DNA from: JAYQKL01 sp049889415
GTDB lineage: Bacteria > Pseudomonadota > Alphaproteobacteria > RS24
Direction: 5' to 3'
Length of the DNA: 64,000 bases
Assembly (NCBI GenBank): GCA_049889415.1
Contig: JBMHDL010000009.1
Coordinates: forward strand, 1 to 64,000
Shown here: piece after piece, positions 9,228 through 17,355 of the stretch
Position numbering within the stretch: position 1 is the first letter of the stretch
How the letters are laid out: the number at the start of each line of letters is the position of its first letter
The notes under the pieces: model-generated
Database searches by the model: none
Told to the model about the DNA's origin: nothing
The model's input: the letters and a program-made list of their open reading frames with translations, nothing else
Program-made: the position numbers and the translations under genes

Positions 9228-9404
9228 CTATACCGCGCGCGGCTTGTCGGATTTCGACAAAACGGTATCATTGGTCTTGGCGGCCTTTTTGCGGCGTTTG
9301 AGATTATCGCGCAAAGCCTGGCGCAACCGCTCCTGGCGTCCGTCTGATTTTGGTTTGGAAGAAGTGTCCTTCATTGCATCGCCTGAATTGCCAAAAATAC
9401 TCAT
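9228..9404 (-). CDS. Small basic conserved hypothetical protein upstream of murA
   Basis: A 58-residue reading frame starting MSIFGNSGD and ending DKPRAV. Its core RQERLRQALRDNLKRRKKA is a strongly basic, probably helical segment; the rest is Lys/Ser/Asp-rich and likely disordered. Short basic proteins of the same kind (RLxxALRxNLxRRK core) commonly precede murA in alphaproteobacteria, and the stop here is 14 bases from the murA start. The function is unknown; the charge suggests binding to RNA, DNA or acidic lipid. Coding status is inferred from position and the recognisable core. Confidence 0.65.
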   Translation of the reverse strand: MSIFGNSGDAMKDTSSKPKSDGRQERLRQALRDNLKRRKKAAKTNDTVLSKSDKPRAV

Positions 9405-9465
9405 GTCTTGGTTTTAAGTGTGTTCAGGCACCAAAACAACTCTGGATTCACACTTCACCGGCTTC

Positions 9466-11592
9466 TTAATGACTGGGGACGACCATGCCAGCATCATCAG
9501 CCGGGCTTTGTCCCGCCTGCAGCCGGTCATGTGCCAGATATGCCCGGATCGCCAACGTATCCTCTTTGGTCAAATGATCGCTGTAATTCCCCATGCCGGC
9601 ATAGACCAGTGCGCCGCCAAGCACGATATCATCAAACATGGCGTCGGTTTCCGGCGACAGGTTCCATAAATCGGGATAGGCGCTGTCATAGCCTCGGGGA
9701 ATATGACAAGCCATGCAGAACTGCTCATAAAGCTTCGCACCATGGACAACCAGCTCCGGGCTGTTCGGCAGACCGGTGGGAACCGGCTCCTGCGGGACAT
9801 CAATCCGCTCCTGCGGCAAAGGGACATCCCCGCCATCCAATTTGAACACCAGCAGGCGGCTCTCATTGACATATTTTTCCGTCGCGAAACCGGGCATATA
9901 GGCCCGTGCCATGCCGCCGCCCATGCCGGCTAAAACCGCAATATACTGTTCCCCGTCCAGCATGTAGCTGATCGGCGGGGCAGCAATACCAAGCCCTGTG
10001 TAAATCCGCTTCAAAAGTGCCCCTGTTGACGCATTATAGGCTGAAAAATACCCGTCCGGTGAGCCTTGAAAGACCAGATTGCCTGCGCTCGAGAGCACCC
10101 CACCGCCCCAATAGGGCATCGGGTCACTTTGCCATGCCGCCGCGCCGGTTGCCGGGTTCCAAGCCTTGAGCAGGGACTGCAGGGCCGGTTTTGGGGCTTT
10201 GGCAAGCAGTTCTGCATGTTTGGATGGATCGGGTTGCAGCACCGTCGTTTTCTGATTACGTGACTGCACCATGAAAGGCGCCGGGTCCAGATCCTCGCGG
10301 AGCACGGTCGTCAATTCAAGCGTCGGAAAATAAACCAGACCGGTGTCGGGGCTGAAGGACATGGGGTGCCAATTATGGGCACCGGTGACACTGGGCAACA
10401 CCAAGGCATCACGGCCCTGAAAATCGGCATCTCCGGTCAGAACCGGACGCCCGCTTTGTAAATCCACATGACTGGCCCAATTGACCGGCACGAAGGGTTC
10501 GGCGGAAAGCAACTCACCGGTCTGACGGTCCAAGACATAAAAGAAACCGTTTTTGGGTGCCTGCATGATGACTTTGCGCATGCGCCCGTCAAATTCCAGA
10601 TCCGCGAGAATCATATGCTGGGTCGCCGTATAATCCCAACTGTCGGCCGGGGTTGTCTGATAATGCCAGACCCGTTTGCCGGTTTTGGCGTCAACGGCAA
10701 CGATTGAAGAGAGATACAAATTATCAGGCCGGTCACCCCCATTGCGGACCCAGGCCGGCCAAGGGCTGCCATTGCCGACCCCGATATAAACCAGCCCAAG
10801 GTCGCTGTCATAAACCATGCTGTCCCAGACCGTACCCCCGCCGCCGAATTCCCAACGGGTGTTTTCCGACCAGCTTTTGCGGGCCAAGGCAACATCTTCA
10901 TTTTCATCCGGGCCGGCGCTTGGCACACTCCAGAACCGCCAAACCTGCTTGCCGGTCGCCTGGTCATAGGCGGTCACATAACCGCGCACCCCCATTTCGC
11001 CGCCGCCATTGCCGATCAGCACAAGATTGCCCGCAAGACGCGGGGCGCCGGTAATGGTGTAGGATTTGCCGCGGTCAATAAAGGTATCAACCCGCCATTT
11101 GACGTCACCAGTCAGCCTGTCCAAAGCCTCCAAATAGCCGTCATAAGTGGCCAAAAACAGTGTGTCCCCGCGCAACGCCATCCCACGGTTGACGACATCA
11201 CAACATCCCAGTCTGGCGTGTTGTCCCGAAACCTCAGGGTCATGCACCCAAATCTCCTCACCGGTTCGGGCATCAATGGCATAGGCAACACTCCAAGGAC
11301 CGGTGAAATACAGCACCCCATCCTTCATGAGCGGTGTCGCCTGTGTACCACGCAGGACACGTCCCCGGTTGAGTATGCCGTCATATTGAAACGCCAAACC
11401 GAGACGCCGGACATTCTGCGTATTAATCGCCTTATGGGTGACAAAGCGTTGCTCGCCCCCATTATAGCCGTGCAGAACCCACTCGCCTGATTGCGCTTCC
11501 GCAAGTCCTGTTACAGCAGATTCAGGCTGTGCTTGACACGCCGCAAGCGCGCAAACCAACAAACCTAAGGAATAAGCCCTAAACCCGAACAT
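9466..11592 (-). CDS. PQQ-dependent alcohol dehydrogenase with C-terminal cytochrome c, predicted lipoprotein
   Basis: Periplasmic quinohemoprotein that would oxidise an alcohol or aldehyde and pass electrons through PQQ and haem c. Start 11592 (MFGFRAYSLGLL) gives a lipoprotein signal ending ALAAC and avoids overlap with the upstream gene. The 8-bladed propeller carries the adjacent cysteine pair LGCCDVVNRG, which forms the vicinal disulfide in quinoprotein ADHs, the repeated W-docking blades (TGEEIWVHD, TGKQVWRFW), and SWDYTATQ as the likely catalytic Asp. The residue two after that Asp is Thr, not Asp, which argues against the lanthanide-dependent type. A haem c motif CMACH follows at about residue 630. 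No pqq genes are in the window. Confidence 0.87.
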   Translation of the reverse strand: MFGFRAYSLGLLVCALAACQAQPESAVTGLAEAQSGEWVLHGYNGGEQRFVTHKAINTQNVRRLGLAFQYDGILNRGRVLRGTQATPLMKDGVLYFTGPWSVAYAIDARTGEEIWVHDPEVSGQHARLGCCDVVNRGMALRGDTLFLATYDGYLEALDRLTGDVKWRVDTFIDRGKSYTITGAPRLAGNLVLIGNGGGEMGVRGYVTAYDQATGKQVWRFWSVPSAGPDENEDVALARKSWSENTRWEFGGGGTVWDSMVYDSDLGLVYIGVGNGSPWPAWVRNGGDRPDNLYLSSIVAVDAKTGKRVWHYQTTPADSWDYTATQHMILADLEFDGRMRKVIMQAPKNGFFYVLDRQTGELLSAEPFVPVNWASHVDLQSGRPVLTGDADFQGRDALVLPSVTGAHNWHPMSFSPDTGLVYFPTLELTTVLREDLDPAPFMVQSRNQKTTVLQPDPSKHAELLAKAPKPALQSLLKAWNPATGAAAWQSDPMPYWGGGVLSSAGNLVFQGSPDGYFSAYNASTGALLKRIYTGLGIAAPPISYMLDGEQYIAVLAGMGGGMARAYMPGFATEKYVNESRLLVFKLDGGDVPLPQERIDVPQEPVPTGLPNSPELVVHGAKLYEQFCMACHIPRGYDSAYPDLWNLSPETDAMFDDIVLGGALVYAGMGNYSDHLTKEDTLAIRAYLAHDRLQAGQSPADDAGMVVPSH

Positions 11593-11600
11593 GACACTCT

Positions 11601-13397
11601 CTAGGCGCTCGCAAAACTCCCCACTGGGGCACGCAGGCAAGTATCATCCAATGTGGCGACCAGATCCATCTTCAACGCAACTTGCGGCAGGTCGTAACGC
11701 ATGAAATAACGCAGAGCCCGCATTTTGCCTTCATAAAAATCCTGTTCATCCTGCGTATCTGCCGTTTCCAAACCCTTTTGCGCCGCCAGCCCCTGCTCCA
11801 GCCACAGCCAGCCGACCACCAGATGCCCCATCGCATCCAGATAAGGTGTCGCATTGGCCAGGCCCAATTCAATGTCTGTTTCAGCCAACACCTTCTGCGT
11901 GGCCTGATCCACAGCCTCAAGGCTGTCATTCAGACTGTGCCCATAATCAGCCAGTTCATTGATTTGTGACGAGGCTTTGATCGTGGCGCGGATTTTTTCT
12001 TTCAAAAGGGCAAACGCCGCTCCATTCTGCATCCGCACCTTGCGGCCCAGAATATCAATACCATGAATGGCATGCGTGCCCTCATGGATATGGTTCAGCC
12101 GGTTGTCGCGATAATAGCGCTCGACAGGATAATCGCGGGTGTAACCATAGCCACCCAAAACCTGAATGGCGAGTTTGTTGGCCTCCAGACAGAACTCCGA
12201 CGGCCAGGATTTAGCGATCGGCGTCAGAATTTCCAACAGCAGTTCATTATCCTCTTTCATCTCGGGACTGACCGCCGCCTCATCAACCAGCTTGGAGCAA
12301 GCCAAAATGAGGGCCATGCCGCCTTCAACATAAGCTTTTTGCGCCATCAGCATGCGCTTGATGTCAGCATGCTCGATAATGTTGACCATCGGCGCTTCCG
12401 GGTCTTTACCGCCAGGCTTGCGCCCTTGCGGACGTTCCTTGGCGTATTCCAGCGAATAATGAAGCCCGTTTTGACCACACATCACCGCGCCCAGCCCGAC
12501 AGCTATACGCGCCTCATTCATCATCATGAACATATTCGCCAGCCCGTGAAACTCCTCGCCGACGAGATAGCCGATGCTGTCGCCGTTTTCGCCAAAGTTC
12601 AGCAGGCAGTTCGCCGTACCGCGCTGACCCATTTTGTGATTGAGGCCGGCCAAGGCAATGTTGTTTTTCTCCCCCAGTGAACCGTCATCATTGACCCGGT
12701 ATTTGGGCACAAGAAACAGCGAAATCCCGCGCACGCCGGGCGGACCATCGGGCGTTTTCGCCAAAACCATGTGAATGATGTTTTCCGACAACTCATGCTC
12801 ACCGCCGGAGATCCACATTTTGGTCCCCGTGATTTTGTAACGCCCGTCCCCTAAAGGCTCCGCCTTGGTGCGGATATCAGCCAGCGAGGACCCCGCATGC
12901 GGCTCAGACAGGCACATGGTTCCAAAGAACCGTCCCTCCATCATGGAGGGGAGGTATTTATCCACGAGTTCCTGCGAACCATGGGCGTACAGCATATTGG
13001 CGGCGCCGACAGTCAGGAAAGTGTAGCCAGCCAGCGGTCCGTTGGCGGCATTGAAGATGCCGCTGATGACATTTTGCACCGTCAGGGGCATGTTGAGGCC
13101 ACCAACCTCCTGCGGAAATCCGGTCGCCAGAAAACCGGCCTGACAATAGGCTGACAAGGCCTCTTTGACCTCCGGCATGATATGGACTTGTTCGCCGTCA
13201 AAGACCGGCTCATTGGCATCCAGTTCCGAGGCAATTGGCACATATAATTCATCGGCAATCGACTGCGCCGTATCGATAAACGCGGTCACCGCTTCACGGT
13301 CAAAATCCGCGAAATTTTCATGTTCAAGCATTTTATCAACCCCAAGCACTTCGTAGAGCATGAAGTCCGTATTGCGTCTGTTGATTACCTGCGTCAT
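11601..13397 (-). CDS. Large acyl-CoA dehydrogenase, DmdC-like
   Basis: FAD-dependent acyl-CoA dehydrogenase of the roughly 600-residue class that includes DmdC (3-methylmercaptopropionyl-CoA dehydrogenase) and several FadE-type enzymes. The N-terminal extension (MLYEVLGVDKML) and the FAD/substrate motif CLSEPHAGSSLADIRT are visible, as is GTKMWISGGEHEL. The C-terminal motif RLNHIHEGTHAIHGIDILGRK supplies the catalytic Glu, and an extra helical domain follows it. Sequence alone does not decide between DMSP-derived and ordinary fatty acyl substrates; no dmdB or dmdD-like gene adjoins it. It lies 8 bases upstream of the PQQ dehydrogenase start, so the two are probably co-transcribed. Confidence 0.88.
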   Translation of the reverse strand: MTQVINRRNTDFMLYEVLGVDKMLEHENFADFDREAVTAFIDTAQSIADELYVPIASELDANEPVFDGEQVHIMPEVKEALSAYCQAGFLATGFPQEVGGLNMPLTVQNVISGIFNAANGPLAGYTFLTVGAANMLYAHGSQELVDKYLPSMMEGRFFGTMCLSEPHAGSSLADIRTKAEPLGDGRYKITGTKMWISGGEHELSENIIHMVLAKTPDGPPGVRGISLFLVPKYRVNDDGSLGEKNNIALAGLNHKMGQRGTANCLLNFGENGDSIGYLVGEEFHGLANMFMMMNEARIAVGLGAVMCGQNGLHYSLEYAKERPQGRKPGGKDPEAPMVNIIEHADIKRMLMAQKAYVEGGMALILACSKLVDEAAVSPEMKEDNELLLEILTPIAKSWPSEFCLEANKLAIQVLGGYGYTRDYPVERYYRDNRLNHIHEGTHAIHGIDILGRKVRMQNGAAFALLKEKIRATIKASSQINELADYGHSLNDSLEAVDQATQKVLAETDIELGLANATPYLDAMGHLVVGWLWLEQGLAAQKGLETADTQDEQDFYEGKMRALRYFMRYDLPQVALKMDLVATLDDTCLRAPVGSFASA

Positions 13398-13594
13398 GGC
13401 TTTATCCCCCCGGATATATTGTAAGCATATTTGATTATTTTAGTTTTGCCGCCACAACTTGCAATCATTATCCGTCTCCCCGAACCGCTTCATCGGGTCA
13501 CAGGGACTGCGTCATCACCTGGCCGGCGAAACAGCATTGGTTGGTCCACAAAATTGTGGCAAGCTCAGCCTGATAGATAAAAAGAGAGGGATAC

Positions 13595-13963
13595 ATGGAA
13601 ATTTTACTGCAAATCATAATTGGGATTGCGGCCATTACGCTGATCAGCGCATGGGCGGCCATTGTCTTCACATATTCGAAATTGAAAGACGTTTTGGCCC
13701 TGGACGCGTCCCAGATAAAGGGCATGGCCCTGATCCGCGGCGATGTCGCTGGCATGCTTCTGCTCATCGGGGTGTTTTATGGTCTGTTCTTGATCCAAGG
13801 CAACGCATGGGCGGTGCCAGCGATGATGGCAACCGGCGCCGTCACTATTGGGCGCAGTTGGAGTTATTTCGTTGACGGTGCCAGCAGGGAAAACCTTGCC
13901 GCCATCATTGTCGAGCTGATCGGCATCGCCGCCATCTATCTGTTGTGGAAGGACATGATCTGA
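13595..13963 (+). CDS. Four-helix membrane protein, possibly DUF4345-like
   Basis: A 122-residue protein with four predicted transmembrane segments (about residues 3-27, 50-67, 73-90 and 103-118). Between helices 1 and 2 it has the pattern IRGDVAGMLL, and later IGRSWSYFVDG followed by a helix containing Glu; these resemble the DUF4345 pattern, but the match is by eye only. Start 13595 follows an AGAGGGA ribosome site. It is divergent from the acyl-CoA dehydrogenase gene, with 197 bases between the starts. The function is unknown. Confidence 0.7.
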   Translation: MEILLQIIIGIAAITLISAWAAIVFTYSKLKDVLALDASQIKGMALIRGDVAGMLLLIGVFYGLFLIQGNAWAVPAMMATGAVTIGRSWSYFVDGASRENLAAIIVELIGIAAIYLLWKDMI

Positions 13964-14029
13964 TCGCTGTCTGCATCGTCTTTACTCCCCCGCCTCGCGC
14001 CCTATTTATTGGGTGGTTGGAGGAAGGCC

Positions 14030-14269
14030 ATGGAACATCTTTTCAATCAAATCAAACAACCGGTTGTGTGCACGAAATGTCATGATGAGTTCATGGCCGG
14101 GCAGACCGACAGCACCAGCCTGCAGGTCTATTCACGCCTGGATGCAGGCTTTACAGACCGCGGCCTACAGATTTGGTGTCGGCGACATGACTTGAATGTC
14201 TGCCATGTCGATTTCGCAGGTCAGACCCCTGAGGCTGATTTTCGGTGTCTGGAAAAGCGACCGGATTAA
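14030..14269 (+). CDS. Small conserved cysteine/histidine protein
   Basis: A 79-residue protein beginning MEHLFNQIKQP. It contains CTKCHDEF near the N-terminus and WCRRHDLNVCHVDFAG toward the C-terminus, a spacing of Cys and His that could bind zinc. I recall similar hypothetical proteins with a xVWCRRHxxNVxHxDF core in other proteobacteria, but cannot name the family. Start 14030 is chosen because GAGGAAGGCC precedes it; an in-frame start seven codons earlier is possible. The last four bases overlap the convergent thioesterase gene. Confidence 0.65.
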   Translation: MEHLFNQIKQPVVCTKCHDEFMAGQTDSTSLQVYSRLDAGFTDRGLQIWCRRHDLNVCHVDFAGQTPEADFRCLEKRPD

Positions 14270-15144
14270 AGGTCTTCGCCGGTGCGGGCGGCACGTGATT
14301 TTGAAATCTCTTCCAGCTTATCAGGCGCCGTGTTCTCCGGCTTGGGCTCAAAAATGGCGATGTATTGCGTCATGTCGCAGACCTGCTCACCATCATAATT
14401 GAAAATCTTCATGGTCTGAGAACTGTAGCCCTCATTGGCGAAATCAGCCCCACATTCCACCAGCCACCACCCATCTTTGGTTGTCAGATCTGTCGTGTGG
14501 AAATTAATGTGCCAATTCATTGAACTCAGCGGTGTCCGCATCTGATAGCGGGTCATCATGGCCGGCGGCGGCCCATCGGCAATCGCCAGAAACGGCAGCA
14601 AGCCTTCCCGGGAGGCTGGATCCGCATGCCGGAACCAGATGGCGAAACGCGGATCTTTTTCCTTATCAGAACTGAAGGGCGGTGTACCGCCGCCCCAGAC
14701 ACAGTCAAAATTGCGGATAAAGCGCGGAGCCGGGCCGTCGCGCAGAATAACTTGTCCGTCCTCGGGCTTGATGAACTCTGTCAGTTGAACAGCCGGTAAC
14801 TCATTGGTGAAGTGACGTTCATTTGAAAAAATAAAGGTTCCTTTCAAACCGACACCATCCTCGGTTGCAATTTCTCCATCAATGATCCGCGAATTTTTTC
14901 CCTGCCGCAAAAGCCGCTGGGAAAATGACAGAGTACCGGCCAGAGGCCCCACAAATGTGACCTGCAGAGATCGTAAAGGCGGCGCATCTGGGTTTTCCTG
15001 CTGAATCGCCGCAACCATCAAGGCCGTACTCAGACCGCCATATGCCGTGCGGCCCTGCAACCAACTCTCCGGCAAATCAAGGTCATTGACCTTGCCACCT
15101 TCGGTCAACCTTTCGACAAGGTTGTAAAAACTTACATCTGTCAT
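14266..15144 (-). CDS. Acyl-CoA thioesterase, TesB-like double hot-dog
   Basis: Cytoplasmic thioesterase of the tandem hot-dog fold. The first half has LQGRTAYGGLSTALMVAAIQ and LRSLQVTFVGPLAGTLSFS, the usual N-terminal hot-dog signature. The second half has MNWHINFHTTDLT and WWLVECGADFANEGYSSQ with the final QTMKIFNYDGEQVCDMTQY, all common in this family. The length of 292 matches. It is 12 bases downstream of the GST gene in the same direction. The acyl substrate is not predictable. Confidence 0.87.
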   Translation of the reverse strand: MTDVSFYNLVERLTEGGKVNDLDLPESWLQGRTAYGGLSTALMVAAIQQENPDAPPLRSLQVTFVGPLAGTLSFSQRLLRQGKNSRIIDGEIATEDGVGLKGTFIFSNERHFTNELPAVQLTEFIKPEDGQVILRDGPAPRFIRNFDCVWGGGTPPFSSDKEKDPRFAIWFRHADPASREGLLPFLAIADGPPPAMMTRYQMRTPLSSMNWHINFHTTDLTTKDGWWLVECGADFANEGYSSQTMKIFNYDGEQVCDMTQYIAIFEPKPENTAPDKLEEISKSRAARTGEDL

Positions 15145-15156
15145 GAAACTGCCTGT

Positions 15157-15855
15157 TTACTTCTGCACTATATTCTGGGCGTTTTTGATGAACTCTTCCT
15201 CGCTTTTCTCATCGCGCGCATCATCATCGCCTTTGAGCACATCACGGATATCAAACGGGACAACCAACCCTTTCTGAACTTTTTCCCGGGACTCCATTGC
15301 AGCCTCCCAGCGTTTCAAATGTTCTAGATCCCGGCTCTCCACGCCTGACCAACTTGCCGTATGGGTCCAACAGAAATTGGCGATATCCGCGATGGAGAAA
15401 TCACCTGCCAACCATTCATTGTCTTTCAGATGCGTGTCCAGAACCTCAAAAAGACGGCGCACCTCATTTTGGTAACGATCAATCGCAGGCTGGATTTTTT
15501 CAGGAAAATAGCGGTAAAACACATTTGCCTGCCCCATCATCGGCCCAATGCCGCCCATCTGAAACATCAGCCAGGACAAAGTTTCAGCCCGGGCCGTCGC
15601 CTCAGTCGGCAGAAGCTTTCCAGCCTTTTCCGCCAGAAAAATCATCAACGCACCGCTTTCAAACACACGTTGTCCATTATCACGGTCAATTATGGCCGGT
15701 ATCCGCCCGTTCGGGTTGATGGCGAGAAACTCTGGTTCTTTCTGCACCCCCGATGAAATGTCAATCGTATGCACTTCATAAGGCAGTTCCAGCTCTTCCA
15801 ACGTGACGGAGGCTTTCCAGCCATTCGGCGTCGGTGCGGTGTATAAATCAATCAT
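15157..15855 (-). CDS. Glutathione S-transferase family protein
   Basis: Cytosolic GST with an N-terminal thioredoxin fold (residues 1-80) opening MIDLYTAPTPNGWKASVTLEE, close to the YfcG/YghU type in which Asn rather than Ser/Tyr contacts glutathione. NPNGRIPAIIDRD and ESGALMIFLAEK are the glutathione-binding blocks. The C-terminal helical domain contains WLAGDFSIADIANF, the standard N-capping motif. It ends in a charged tail (DDDARDEKSEEEF) that is longer than usual. Start 15855 matches the family; the ten upstream codons do not. Confidence 0.9.
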   Translation of the reverse strand: MIDLYTAPTPNGWKASVTLEELELPYEVHTIDISSGVQKEPEFLAINPNGRIPAIIDRDNGQRVFESGALMIFLAEKAGKLLPTEATARAETLSWLMFQMGGIGPMMGQANVFYRYFPEKIQPAIDRYQNEVRRLFEVLDTHLKDNEWLAGDFSIADIANFCWTHTASWSGVESRDLEHLKRWEAAMESREKVQKGLVVPFDIRDVLKGDDDARDEKSEEEFIKNAQNIVQK

Positions 15856-15935
15856 GGCAATGCCCCCCTGCAGGATATGTAGCAAAAAAGCAGGACCGTT
15901 GCCAGCCCTGCTCCCCAGTTTCGCCTGTCTGGCTC

Positions 15936-16469
15936 CTAATCGCCCAATGATATAATCATTCCAATCATCAAACGATCCAAATCATCTCCGCCCACACTCC
16001 CGGGAGTGAAATCCAGACGTATTGCCTTACCCTCTGAAAACTCATAGTCAAATCCGACACCATAGAGAAACCCGCTATCCTCAATACCGGCGGTGTTCTG
16101 CCTGTCGGAGGTTGTATGATAAACCCCTAATCGGACATATGGGATGACAGCTGCACCCTGATTAAACCGTGCGATACCACTCAATTCAATCAATCTAGCC
16201 TCATTTTCCGTCCCTGAACTGCTGGAATAATTATTGATGTCCGTGTAAGCCAATTCAAGGTTCAACATATCTGATAATTCCTTGCCAGCGCCAATATAAT
16301 AGCCGTTTCCTTCCTCAGCTCTGTCGTTGAGATCACCGGCAAATTCATAATCACTTTGGATGACAGCCCCCAGGGTCAGATAGTAAGGGGTAAGCTCTTG
16401 TGACCGCGCTGGCAAAACAGTCAAAAACCCCAATATAATTGTGAAACAAACTGAAAAACGTAAAAACAT
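15936..16469 (-). CDS. Outer-membrane beta-barrel protein (paralog A)
   Basis: A 177-residue exported protein with a signal peptide ending about PARSQE. The mature part is made of short amphipathic strands typical of an 8-stranded OmpW/OmpX-size barrel, including TPYYLTLGAVIQSDYEFAG, YGVGFDYEFSEGKAIRLDF and the end RLMIGMIISLGD. It is clearly paralogous to the next gene upstream (16688-17224); both share DYEFAG/DFEFAG, ELAYTD, IELSG.AR and FLYGVG.DYEFS. A strong AAGGAGG ribosome site precedes the ATG. The cargo or role is unknown. Confidence 0.8.
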   Translation of the reverse strand: MFLRFSVCFTIILGFLTVLPARSQELTPYYLTLGAVIQSDYEFAGDLNDRAEEGNGYYIGAGKELSDMLNLELAYTDINNYSSSSGTENEARLIELSGIARFNQGAAVIPYVRLGVYHTTSDRQNTAGIEDSGFLYGVGFDYEFSEGKAIRLDFTPGSVGGDDLDRLMIGMIISLGD

Positions 16470-16687
16470 AATGAAACCCTCCTTATTTTTTTATTATTGA
16501 ATTTCAATGGGTAACAATAACAATTCGGGACGGCGCTGTCAAAAAATTGGACACAGGGCGTCTCAAAAAATGTGCTAACTTCTCATTGGTTTAGGATAAA
16601 GCCTGATTTTAATGGCTCAACCCTTGACGCATAATGCAATACATTTGGCGCCACTTCGCTCCATGAATGCATTGGCTTATTTCACCG
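16470..16687. other. Intergenic region between the two barrel paralogs
   Basis: About 218 bases without a supported gene. It holds the upstream region of paralog A. A 9-bp imperfect hairpin on the minus strand (around 16635-16680) has arms CAATGCATT and AATGTATTG but no T-run, so it is not a convincing terminator. Confidence 0.4.
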
Positions 16688-17224
16688 TTAATCGCTGAAA
16701 GGCACCACCAGACCAATCATCAGGCGGTCTAGGTCCTCACCATCAATGCTGCCTGGGGTAAAATCCAGTCTTAAGGAATGCCCTTGCGAAAACTCATAAT
16801 CCAATCCGACACCATAAAGAAAACCGGTTTCATCAACGCCGGGACTATTGTTTAAATCTGCGCTGGCATGATACAGGCCAAGCCTGACATAGGGCGTGAC
16901 AGGGATATCCCTGTTCCAACGCGCAAGACCGCTGAGCTCAATCATATTAACCTCGGAAACCTGACCGGCATCGTTGGAATAGTCATTGGCGTCTGTATAA
17001 GCCAGTTCAAGACTAAGTGTATCTGAAAGGAATGTGCCACCACCCAGATAATAGCCGCTCCCCTCTTCCTCTAACTCATTGAGATTACCGGCAAATTCAA
17101 AATCGCTCTCTAAAACAGCACCAACAGTCAAATAATACCCGCCCTGCTCTTCTGCATGCAGAGTTGACTGAGAATGCGCCAAAAAAATTGTCACAAGAAA
17201 GCAGGCCAAACGCTGATAAGTCAT
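16688..17224 (-). CDS. Outer-membrane beta-barrel protein (paralog B)
   Basis: A 178-residue paralog of the neighbouring barrel. The signal peptide is MTYQRLACFLVTIFLAHSQS with cleavage near LHAEE. The mature domain repeats the same plan: GYYLTVGAVLESDFEFAG, LSLELAYTDANDYS, FLYGVGLDYEFSQGHSLRL and the end DRLMIGLVVPFSD. Start 17224 follows GGGGAATTTC and is chosen because it begins the signal peptide; in-frame upstream codons to 17332 would run through the nrdB terminator. The pair looks like a tandem duplication followed by divergence. Confidence 0.8.
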   Translation of the reverse strand: MTYQRLACFLVTIFLAHSQSTLHAEEQGGYYLTVGAVLESDFEFAGNLNELEEEGSGYYLGGGTFLSDTLSLELAYTDANDYSNDAGQVSEVNMIELSGLARWNRDIPVTPYVRLGLYHASADLNNSPGVDETGFLYGVGLDYEFSQGHSLRLDFTPGSIDGEDLDRLMIGLVVPFSD

Positions 17225-17291
17225 GAAATTCCCCTTTTTTATTCTTATTGAATTTCGAAATTCCAAATTAACGGCCTGCTGGACCGGAGTC

Positions 17292-17320
17292 AAAAAAAAA
17301 GAGGGCGGCGGGCGCCCTCT
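17292..17320 (-). terminator. Intrinsic terminator after nrdB
   Basis: On the minus strand the stem GAGGGCG/CGCCCTC (17301-17319) is followed by nine T residues. It lies 36 bases past the nrdB stop and separates nrdAB from the barrel genes. Confidence 0.88.
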
Positions 17321-17355
17321 CAAATCAGTCATGTTTCGATGTTAAGGAACTGAGC

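Noticed and set aside
11601..13397. Firm call of DMSP-degrading DmdC
   Set aside because: The family fits, but dmdB/dmdD-type neighbours are missing and paralogs of this class use ordinary acyl-CoA substrates.
13459..13875. Alternative 138-codon frame overlapping the DUF4345-like gene
   Set aside because: It overlaps a better frame with a good ribosome site and clear membrane helices; its own product is charged and featureless.
16635..16680. Hairpin between the barrel paralogs as a terminator
   Set aside because: The stem is imperfect and there is no T-run on the transcribed strand.
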